The position numbers were made by a program, and so were the translations under genes. A stretch of 5,979 nt of DNA from Steroidobacteraceae bacterium (GTDB lineage Bacteria; Pseudomonadota; Gammaproteobacteria; Steroidobacterales; Steroidobacteraceae), in the NCBI GenBank assembly GCA_023253235.1, contig JALRHE010000295.1, positions 1 through 5,979 on the forward strand, written 5' to 3'. Below are positions 1 to 4,856 of the stretch, piece by piece. Position 1 is the stretch's first letter, and the number at the start of each line of letters is the position of its first letter. The notes beneath the pieces were generated by a model. It worked only from the letters and a program-made list of their open reading frames with translations. It did not search any database and had not been told where the DNA came from.

Positions 1-543
1 GATGTCGAGCCCACGGTGTTCGCCTTCGCTGCGCCCTTGCCGCCGATCAGTGAGCAACAACTCGCCAATGGCATTGCCTGCACGACCGCCGAAGACACCC
101 GCTGGGGACGCTGTGATATCAAGTCGGTGGCACTGCTTGCCAACTGTCTGCTGCGGCAACAAAGCGTCGATGCTGGCGCGCAAGAAACCATTCTGCTGCG
201 CAATGGCTACATGATGGAAGCGAGCGCCTCGACGGTGCACGTGGTCATCGACGGCGTCATCGTGACCCCACCGGACTCGAACGCGATCCTGCCGGGTACG
301 ACCCGTTCGGTCGTCGAAGAATTGGCCGATCGTCACCAAATGCCGCGCGTGACCCGCGCCGTGACGGAGGCTGAGCTGCGGTCAGCGGACGAAATCTGGT
401 TGGCCTCCGCCACGCGTTGCGTCTCATCGGTCACCAAACTCGACGGAAAGCCGGTGGGCTCAGGCAAACCGGGTCCCGTTTGGATTCGCATGTGGGCGGC
501 GTTCCAGCAGTTGCAGCAGGAGCTCGTCCATGAGCCCTGGTGA
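1..543 (+). CDS. dat: D-amino-acid transaminase (PLP fold-type IV), 3' part
   Basis: Class IV aminotransferase that interconverts D-amino acids and 2-oxo acids in the cytoplasm, for example giving D-glutamate or D-alanine for peptidoglycan. The frame is open from base 1, so the N-terminal part lies outside the window; 180 residues are present. The PLP-binding lysine is in RWGRCDIKS (codon 121–123), the expected family context. Further on come LLRNGYMMEAS, whose Glu matches the cofactor-ring contact, and ILPGTTRSVV, the phosphate-binding turn. The C-terminal end looks complete. The gene overlaps the next by 14 bases, implying cotranscription. In many gammaproteobacteria this region is dacA–(dat)–ybeD–lipB–lipA, so a D,D-carboxypeptidase gene may lie upstream; that is inference. 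A branched-chain aminotransferase or aminodeoxychorismate lyase shares the fold, but the RCDIKS context and the neighbourhood favour Dat. Confidence 0.88.
   Translation, partial: DVEPTVFAFAAPLPPISEQQLANGIACTTAEDTRWGRCDIKSVALLANCLLRQQSVDAGAQETILLRNGYMMEASASTVHVVIDGVIVTPPDSNAILPGTTRSVVEELADRHQMPRVTRAVTEAELRSADEIWLASATRCVSSVTKLDGKPVGSGKPGPVWIRMWAAFQQLQQELVHEPW
518..522 (+). promoter_or_regulatory. Shine-Dalgarno of the ybeD-family gene
   Basis: AGGAG lies inside the end of dat, seven bases before the ATG at 530. It fixes the start of the overlapping DUF493 gene and supports translation of both genes from one transcript. Confidence 0.75.
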
Positions 544-811
544 TGTGACTGCGGATGACAGTCCGCTGAAGTTTCCGACCGATTACCCGATCAAGGTTGT
601 CGGTAGAACCGAACGCAGCTTTCGCTCACGCATCGACGCAGTCGTTTTCGCTCACACACCAGATCTGACAAACGATCGCGTCAGTGAACGCGCCAGCGGC
701 GCCGGCAATTTCACCTCGATCACCTACACCATCGTGGCGCGTGATCGCGACCACGTCACCACGCTCGTGACAGCTCTCGTTGCCACCGAAGGCGTGCTGA
801 TGGTGATCTAG
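530..811 (+). CDS. ybeD: DUF493 / YbeD-family small protein
   Basis: A 93-residue cytoplasmic protein of the DUF493 (YbeD) family; E. coli YbeD has 87 residues. The recognisable parts are FPTDYPIKVVG at residues 15–25, matching the YbeD N-terminal strand, GNFTSITYTIVA at about 59–70 (the family's GN-x-SV-type strand), and a C-terminus ending LMVI. The fold is known to resemble small ACT-like regulatory domains. Its biochemical role is not established, although it is commonly found beside lipB and is therefore suspected of a link to lipoate or envelope metabolism. The ATG is backed by AGGAG seven bases upstream. The gene overlaps dat by 14 bases. Unusually, lipB does not follow it in the same direction: the downstream lipoate genes are on the other strand, with folE between. 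Confidence 0.87.
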   Translation: MSPGDVTADDSPLKFPTDYPIKVVGRTERSFRSRIDAVVFAHTPDLTNDRVSERASGAGNFTSITYTIVARDRDHVTTLVTALVATEGVLMVI

Positions 812-834
812 TCGTTCAACGATCGATCAACGAC
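811..834. terminator. Weak inverted repeat at the convergent gene ends
   Basis: GTCGTT and AACGAC form a perfect 6-bp stem around a 12-base loop that contains the palindrome GATCGATC. The element spans the 3' ends of both the ybeD-family gene and folE. There is no T-run on either side and the stem is only half GC, so it is at best a weak bidirectional terminator. No other terminator candidate fits in the 15-bp gap. Confidence 0.2.
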
Positions 835-1393
835 CGATTAGAGACAAAAACTCGCGACGGGTGTCGGCATTCGCCTTGATCGACCCGCGCAGTGCCGAAG
901 TCACGGTTGATGTGCCGGTGTGGCGTACACCGCGAGACTCCATGCACATATGGCGGCACTCGATCACCACTGCCACACCGAGCGGTTGCAGATTTTCATC
1001 CAGCGCATCGGCAATCTGGTTCGTCAACCGCTCCTGCACTTGCAACCGTCGGCCAAATATTTCGACCAGACGCGAAATTTTCGACAATCCCAGAATGCGC
1101 TTATCAGGCACGTAACCGACATGCGCCCGACCGAAAAACGGCGCCAGATGGTGCTCGCACAAGGAATACACAGGGATGTCGCGCACGATGACCATCTCGT
1201 CGACGCGCTCGGCTCCGTCCTCGAAGGACTTGAGAATTTCTTCGGGTTTCTCGCGATAACCGCGCGTGTATTCAGACCACGCCTTGAGAAAACGTGCCGG
1301 CGTCTCGAGTAGACCCTCACGATCAGGATCTTCGCCGATGTAGGCGAGCAGATCACGGACCATCTGCAATTCTTTGGTGGTGGGCTTGTTCAT
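827..1393 (-). CDS. folE: GTP cyclohydrolase I, type IA
   Basis: Zinc enzyme converting GTP to 7,8-dihydroneopterin triphosphate plus formate, the first step of tetrahydrofolate synthesis. The protein has 188 residues and appears complete; its N-terminal extension is short compared with E. coli FolE (about 220). The zinc ligands are visible: Cys79 and His82 in LCEHHLAPF, and Cys150 in RHMCMESRGV. His81 and His148 match the catalytic pair His112 and His179 of E. coli. Also present are GLSKISRLVE (102–111), RLQVQERLTNQIA (116–128), and the family C-terminal region TSTVTSALRG followed by TRREFL. The ATG overlaps the lipB stop as ATGA and is preceded by GAGGG at seven bases, so it is the last gene of the amgK–murU–lipA–lipB–folE block. 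The product could also feed other pterins or 7-deazapurines. Family identity is near certain; placement next to lipB is unusual. Confidence 0.96.
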   Translation of the reverse strand: MNKPTTKELQMVRDLLAYIGEDPDREGLLETPARFLKAWSEYTRGYREKPEEILKSFEDGAERVDEMVIVRDIPVYSLCEHHLAPFFGRAHVGYVPDKRILGLSKISRLVEIFGRRLQVQERLTNQIADALDENLQPLGVAVVIECRHMCMESRGVRHTGTSTVTSALRGSIKANADTRREFLSLIGR

Positions 1394-2031
1394 ACTCGAT
1401 CCCTCGACAGCGTTGACGTCAAGTCGGTCAAAAGATCTGCGGCCACACGCGACAAATCGGTTGGTCCGCCCAAAGCAGACAACTGGGTCATCGCGAGCCC
1501 CTCGTAACCGCAGGGGTTGATGCGCCGAAAGGGCTCCAGATCCATGGAGACATTCAACGCGAGGCCATGATAACTCGCACCACGCCTCACCCGTATACCT
1601 ACGCTTGCGATTTTCGCCTCATTTACGTACACGCCAGGTGCCTTTGGCCGTGTGGTGGCTGCGATTCCGTAGCGAGCCACACAAAGAATCACCGACTGCT
1701 CAAGTGCGGTGACGATATCGCGAACCCCGAGCGCGGCACGACGCAAGTCAATCAACGGATATACAACCAGTTGGCCCGGTCCGTGATAAGTGACCTGGCC
1801 ACCGCGATCGACTTTGACGACGGGAATATCGCCGGCCGCCAGCACGTGCGCCGGATCCGCGTTCATGCCCAGCGTGAAGACGGCATCGTGCTCCAGCAGC
1901 CAGATTTCATCGGGAGTCTCGCTCGTGCGCCCATCCGTGAAGCGCTGCATCGCTTGCCATGTCGACAAGTAAGGAACGCGTCCGAGATGCCGGACAATGG
2001 GCTTACGGTCGATGATTGACGAGTCCTGCAT
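1390..2031 (-). CDS. lipB: Octanoyl-[ACP]:protein N-octanoyltransferase
   Basis: Transfers octanoate from acyl carrier protein to a lysine of lipoyl domains (PDH and OGDH E2 subunits, glycine cleavage H protein), giving LipA its substrate. With the ATG at 2031 the protein has 213 residues, the same length as E. coli LipB. Family motifs are RGGQVTYHGPGQ at 77–88, the catalytic lysine Lys140 in AKIASVGIRV, SYHGLALNV at about 153–161, and the acyl-thioester Cys174 in INPCGYEG. An earlier in-frame ATG at 2112 would add 27 residues unlike the family, running entirely inside lipA. The 2031 start is preferred because AAGG sits five bases upstream and the length fits. It overlaps lipA by 29 bases and shares ATGA with folE, so the three are probably translated from one transcript. 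Both catalytic residues are present and the enzyme should be active. Confidence 0.95.
   Translation of the reverse strand: MQDSSIIDRKPIVRHLGRVPYLSTWQAMQRFTDGRTSETPDEIWLLEHDAVFTLGMNADPAHVLAAGDIPVVKVDRGGQVTYHGPGQLVVYPLIDLRRAALGVRDIVTALEQSVILCVARYGIAATTRPKAPGVYVNEAKIASVGIRVRRGASYHGLALNVSMDLEPFRRINPCGYEGLAMTQLSALGGPTDLSRVAADLLTDLTSTLSRDRV
1401..1405 (-). promoter_or_regulatory. Shine-Dalgarno of folE
   Basis: GAGGG on the minus strand, inside the end of lipB and seven bases before the folE ATG. It is the clearest ribosome binding site in the minus-strand block. Together with the ATGA overlap it suggests both fresh initiation and coupling to lipB. Confidence 0.6.
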
Positions 2032-3034
2032 TGTTGCCTTGCAACGCAAGCTCGGCGCGATAACTCGAGCGAACCAGAGGCCCCGAGACGCATTCGCGGA
2101 AGCCCTCGGCAAGTGCCCACTCGCGATAACGATCGAATTCCTCCGGAGTGACGAAACGATCGATCGGTAAATGATGCGCAGTCGGCTGCAGATATTGCCC
2201 CAAGGTCAAAAGATCAACGGATCGCGAGCGTAGATCGCGCATGCATTGCCGAATCTCGTCATCCGTTTCACCGAGACCCAGCATCAAACTGGTCTTGGTC
2301 AATACATCCGGACGATGCCGCTTGGCATGCCCGAGCACCTCGAGCGTCTGGTGGTAACTCGCCCGGGCGTCGCGTACCGGATGCGTCAAGCGCTCGACCG
2401 TTTCGACGTTCTGCGCAAACACCTCCAGGCCCGAGTCGACGACGGTCTCGACATCTCGCAGGACTCCCTGAAAATCCGGGGTGAGTGCCTCGACCGCCGT
2501 TTCTGGCGAGACCCGCTTGATCGCACGCACCGCCGCCGCGAAATGGGCAGCCCCGCCATCGGGCAAATCATCACGATTGACCGAAGTCAGCACGACATAA
2601 CGCAACCGCATCAGCGCAACGGTACGCGCCGTGTTCTCAGGCTCTTCAGCATCTAGCCAGCCGCGCGGATTGCCCGTATCCACGGCACAGAAACGACAGG
2701 CGCGAGTACACACCTCGCCCATCAGCATGATGGTCGCCGTGCCGGCATTCCAGCATTCGCCAATATTCGGACACTTGGCTTCTTCGCAGACGGTGGCCAA
2801 CCGATGCTCGCGCACGGTCTTGCGAACGAAATCGTAGTTAGAACCCGTGGCGAGCGGCGCTTTCAACCAACGAGGCTTTCCGCCCGGCACCCGCATCGGC
2901 GAGTCGGCCGTAGCCTTGATGCCATCGCGGATCGCGCTGAAGCCTTGCGCCGTGCGATATTTTTGACCACTGCGAGGCTCTTCGACGACCGCGATCGACG
3001 CGAGGTTCTCGGAGGCTGAACGTTCCTTGCTCAT
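2003..3034 (-). CDS. lipA: Lipoyl synthase (radical SAM)
   Basis: Inserts two sulfurs into protein-bound octanoyl groups to form lipoyl. The protein has 343 residues (E. coli LipA about 321). The auxiliary [4Fe-4S] cluster ligands are Cys83, Cys88 and Cys94 (CEEAKCPNIGEC). The radical SAM CxxxCxxC is Cys109, Cys113 and Cys116 (CTRACRFC). The auxiliary-cluster serine is in RSSY at 322–325. Other family parts are TSVNRDDLPDGG (150–161), LTPDFQG (184–190), MLGLGET (251–257) and LGQYLQPT (278–285). An in-frame TAA lies just upstream of the ATG, so this is the first possible ATG start; the N-terminal GQKYRTA resembles the GVKYRDA of E. coli. No good Shine-Dalgarno is visible: the nearest AGGG is 14 bases away. 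CPNIGECW, TIMLMG and VFAQNVETVERLTHPVRD read more like the mitochondrial-type LipA sequences I recall than like E. coli or Pseudomonas LipA. Confidence 0.96.
   Translation of the reverse strand: MSKERSASENLASIAVVEEPRSGQKYRTAQGFSAIRDGIKATADSPMRVPGGKPRWLKAPLATGSNYDFVRKTVREHRLATVCEEAKCPNIGECWNAGTATIMLMGEVCTRACRFCAVDTGNPRGWLDAEEPENTARTVALMRLRYVVLTSVNRDDLPDGGAAHFAAAVRAIKRVSPETAVEALTPDFQGVLRDVETVVDSGLEVFAQNVETVERLTHPVRDARASYHQTLEVLGHAKRHRPDVLTKTSLMLGLGETDDEIRQCMRDLRSRSVDLLTLGQYLQPTAHHLPIDRFVTPEEFDRYREWALAEGFRECVSGPLVRSSYRAELALQGNNAGLVNHRP
2037..2040 (-). promoter_or_regulatory. Probable ribosome binding site of lipB
   Basis: AAGG on the minus strand, five bases before the ATG at 2031 and inside the 3' end of lipA. 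It is a modest match, useful mainly because it favours the 213-residue LipB over the longer reading from 2112. Confidence 0.45.
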
Positions 3035-3048
3035 GTATGCAGTTTACG

Positions 3049-3063
3049 CCCTGTCACCCTGTC
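3049..3063 (-). repeat. Tandem GACAGGG pair in the murU–lipA gap
   Basis: On the minus strand GACAGGG occurs twice, separated by one base, within the 32-bp gap between murU and lipA. The copy nearer lipA holds the only Shine-Dalgarno-like bases (AGGG), 14 bases from the ATG. Two copies of seven bases may be chance, and no function is claimed. Confidence 0.35.
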
Positions 3064-3066
3064 GGG

Positions 3067-3783
3067 TCAGCCGATCGCGCCCGCACCGAGACGGTCATCG
3101 AGATCCCTCAGACGTTCGGGGGTCCCCACATCCGACCAGAATCCATCGTAAACACGGCCCCGCAAACGCCCCATCGCCGCCGCACGCCGCAACAGCGGCA
3201 GCAGCGGGAAACGCCCGGGCGTACACCCCTCGAAAAAAGCGGGCCTGTAGATACCGATACCGGAATAGGTATAGCGGGTCGAACAATCGGGCGCGGCTAG
3301 GCGCTCGGGGTCGGCGATGATGTCGAGCGAGCCCAAGGAATTCGGCTGTAAGGCGAAGTCCCCTTTGGGATGCTGCGGCGGATTGGGCACCAGAATCAGA
3401 CTAGCGAGAGCTTCGGGATCGAGCGACGGCAATCGAGCGAAATCGAAGTCCGTCCACACGTCGCCATTGACCACCAAAAAGGGCTCATCACCGAGCAGGG
3501 GTAGCGCGTTGAAGATTCCGCCGGCTGTTTCGAGGGGAATATCGCCCTCGGCGCTGTAGCGGATTTGCAGTCCGTAATGCGCTCCGTCACCGAGTGCCGC
3601 CGGAATCTTCGCGCCGAGATACGCATGGTTGATGATGACCTCGCGAAAGCCCGCGCGCGCCAACGAACCGAGATGCCACTCGAGCAAAGATTTGCCACCG
3701 ACGCACAACAGCGGCTTCGGCAGGTCATCCGTCAAAGGTCGCATCCGCTCGCCGCGTCCGGCGGCCAGGATCATCGCTTTCAT
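3067..3783 (-). CDS. murU: N-acetylmuramate alpha-1-phosphate uridylyltransferase
   Basis: Nucleotidyltransferase converting MurNAc-1-phosphate and UTP to UDP-MurNAc, bypassing de novo UDP-MurNAc synthesis (the step that makes the fosfomycin target MurA dispensable for recycled material). The protein has 238 residues, slightly longer than Pseudomonas putida MurU (about 223). The N-terminal loop LAAGRGERMRPLT (6–18) and PKPL (22–25) are the nucleotide-binding signature. ETAGGI (85–90), NGDVW (106–110, metal Asp108) and DVGTPERL (218–225, second metal Asp218) follow. INHAYLG, GGIFNALPLLGD and VNGDVWTDFDFARL match MurU rather than glucose-1-phosphate or mannose-1-phosphate enzymes, and the upstream kinase gene confirms the pair. 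Its ATG overlaps the amgK stop as ATGA. There is no Shine-Dalgarno; a GC palindrome fills that position, so translation probably depends on ribosomes finishing amgK. The moderate extra length is mainly around residues 147–170. Confidence 0.92.
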   Translation of the reverse strand: MKAMILAAGRGERMRPLTDDLPKPLLCVGGKSLLEWHLGSLARAGFREVIINHAYLGAKIPAALGDGAHYGLQIRYSAEGDIPLETAGGIFNALPLLGDEPFLVVNGDVWTDFDFARLPSLDPEALASLILVPNPPQHPKGDFALQPNSLGSLDIIADPERLAAPDCSTRYTYSGIGIYRPAFFEGCTPGRFPLLPLLRRAAAMGRLRGRVYDGFWSDVGTPERLRDLDDRLGAGAIG

Positions 3784-4811
3784 CGTGCGCGTGCACGCGC
3801 GTTGGCCGCAGGCAGCAGCGGCGCAATCCGCGACTCAAACCAGCGGCCTAGGGCATGCAACTCGGGATACCGCGCGCAAGCGTCAATAACGTAATGCAGT
3901 GTCAGCGGTAAATCGTTGAGATATCCCGCCTTGCCATCACGCCACCAAAGGCGCGCAAAAATACCGAGGATCTTGATGTGACGCTGTAGCCCGATCATAT
4001 CGAACCAGCGGATGAACTCGCGTTCATCGCTGCCTGCGAGATCCGCGCGCTGCGCAGCGATCAAAGACTGTCGATAATCGCGCAGCCAATCCTCGACCTC
4101 AGCGCGCGACCAGCTGATGTAGCAATCTTTCAGCAACGAAACGAGGTCGTAACCGATGGGACCCGCCAGCGCATCCTGAAAGTCGATGACACCCGGCCCG
4201 CGCTCTGGCAACACCATCAAATTGCGTGAGTGGTAATCGCGGTGCACGAAAACCGTCGGCTGCGCGAGCGATTCGGCGACCAGCAAAGCGCGCGCTGCAT
4301 CCAACGCTTCTTGCTCCTCGGACGTCAGCTCGATCTGCAGGTGACGCGCCAGAAACCAGTCGGGCAGTAAAGCCATCTCGCGCTGTAAAACGGCCTCGTC
4401 ATAGGGCGCAAGCTCCGCCGTCAAATGCCCGCCATCGACCTGCATGCAACGAAGTGCCGCCAGTGCGTCACCGTACAGAGCGGGCGCCTGCTCGCGATGC
4501 TGTAGTTGCGAGAGATACGGGGTCGAGCCCAGATCCTCCATCAACAGGAACCCTTGTGTGCGATCCACCTCGTGAATCGCCGGCACATGCACGCCGATGG
4601 AGCTCAGCAGCCCGGAAACGTGCAGGTAGGGCCCGACATCCTCGTGTTCAGGCGGCGCATCCATTGCCACCAAGGGCGAATTGCCCTGACGAATGATGCG
4701 GAAATATCGGCGGAAACTCGCATCCGCCGAGGCGACCTCGATCCGCTCGATAGCCAGCCCGAGGTCGCGGCGCACCCAGTCCGAGAGCAACGCAAGGCGA
4801 ATGTCAGACAC
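3780..4811 (-). CDS. amgK: N-acetylmuramate/N-acetylglucosamine anomeric kinase
   Basis: Phosphotransferase (APH/choline-kinase-like fold) that phosphorylates MurNAc or GlcNAc at the anomeric carbon, supplying MurU with MurNAc-1-phosphate. From the GTG at 4811 it has 343 residues, close to P. putida AmgK (about 339). Motifs in order: DASFRRYFRI (30–39, nucleotide-binding region), LLMEDLG (89–95, hinge), HRDYHSRN (190–197, catalytic Asp192) and VIDFQDA (208–214, metal Asp210), then YDLVSLLKD. An in-frame ATG at 4886 would add 25 residues rich in Arg and His that lie upstream of the likely promoter and over the lptD start. The GTG start, giving V/M-SDIR and then a W-x-x-x-DLGL stretch, fits the family better. 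Its Shine-Dalgarno is weak. First gene of the five-gene minus-strand block and divergent from lptD, an arrangement known from Pseudomonas. Confidence 0.9.
   Translation of the reverse strand: MSDIRLALLSDWVRRDLGLAIERIEVASADASFRRYFRIIRQGNSPLVAMDAPPEHEDVGPYLHVSGLLSSIGVHVPAIHEVDRTQGFLLMEDLGSTPYLSQLQHREQAPALYGDALAALRCMQVDGGHLTAELAPYDEAVLQREMALLPDWFLARHLQIELTSEEQEALDAARALLVAESLAQPTVFVHRDYHSRNLMVLPERGPGVIDFQDALAGPIGYDLVSLLKDCYISWSRAEVEDWLRDYRQSLIAAQRADLAGSDEREFIRWFDMIGLQRHIKILGIFARLWWRDGKAGYLNDLPLTLHYVIDACARYPELHALGRWFESRIAPLLPAANARARAR
3787..3800 (-). repeat. Perfect 14-bp GC palindrome before murU
   Basis: GCGCGTGCACGCGC is self-complementary and starts three bases upstream of the murU ATG, inside the last codons of amgK (the C-terminal Arg/Ala run). 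As RNA it could form a five-bp all-GC stem with a UGCA tetraloop exactly where the ribosome binding site belongs. It fits a coupling element opened by ribosomes translating amgK. It may instead simply reflect GC-rich Arg/Ala codons. Confidence 0.5.
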
Positions 4812-4837
4812 GTTCAGGGGATTTCCGTAGGTCGTGC

Positions 4838-4842
4838 AGGGG
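4838..4842 (+). promoter_or_regulatory. Candidate Shine-Dalgarno of lptD
   Basis: AGGGG lies 11 bases before the ATG at 4854, slightly farther than usual. It supports that start over the in-frame ATG at 4866, which has no recognisable site. It would be used only if lptD transcripts begin upstream of the palindromic -10 element. Confidence 0.35.
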
Positions 4843-4846
4843 CGAT

Positions 4847-4856
4847 CATTATAATG
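4847..4856. promoter_or_regulatory. Palindromic -10 element, candidate bidirectional promoter
   Basis: CATTATAATG is a perfect palindrome, so each strand carries the consensus sigma-70 -10 hexamer TATAAT (4850–4855 on plus, 4853–4848 on minus). It is a conspicuous AT island in GC-rich DNA, in the only divergent intergenic gap. Neither strand shows a good -35 or an extended -10 TG. On minus, a start about seven bases past the hexamer (near 4841) gives amgK a leader of about 30 bases to its GTG. On plus, transcription would start near 4862, past the first lptD ATG (4854) and only a few bases before the second (4866). Confidence 0.55.

Noticed and set aside
1567..2019. 150-codon plus-strand open frame opposite lipB
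   Set aside because: LipB on the other strand carries all family motifs; this frame shows no domain and no ribosome binding site.
2032..2112. N-terminal extension of LipB from an ATG at 2112 (27 extra residues)
   Set aside because: It lies wholly within lipA, does not resemble LipB N-termini, and the start at 2031 gives the family's usual 213 residues with an AAGG upstream.
3035..3066. Riboswitch or separate promoter in the murU–lipA gap
   Set aside because: Thirty-two bases is too short for a riboswitch, and I see no -10/-35 pair there. Only a small GACAGGG repeat is present.
4226..4696. 156-codon open frame antisense to amgK
   Set aside because: It is an Arg/Pro/Ala-rich shadow frame with no recognisable domain, opposite a well-supported kinase gene. 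Long antisense frames are expected in GC-rich DNA.
4814..4849. 11-codon upstream frame before amgK on the minus strand (ATG at 4849, TGA two bases before the GTG)
   Set aside because: It looks like a leader peptide, but its ATG lies inside the palindromic -10, so it would not be transcribed from that promoter. No peptide feature suggests attenuation.
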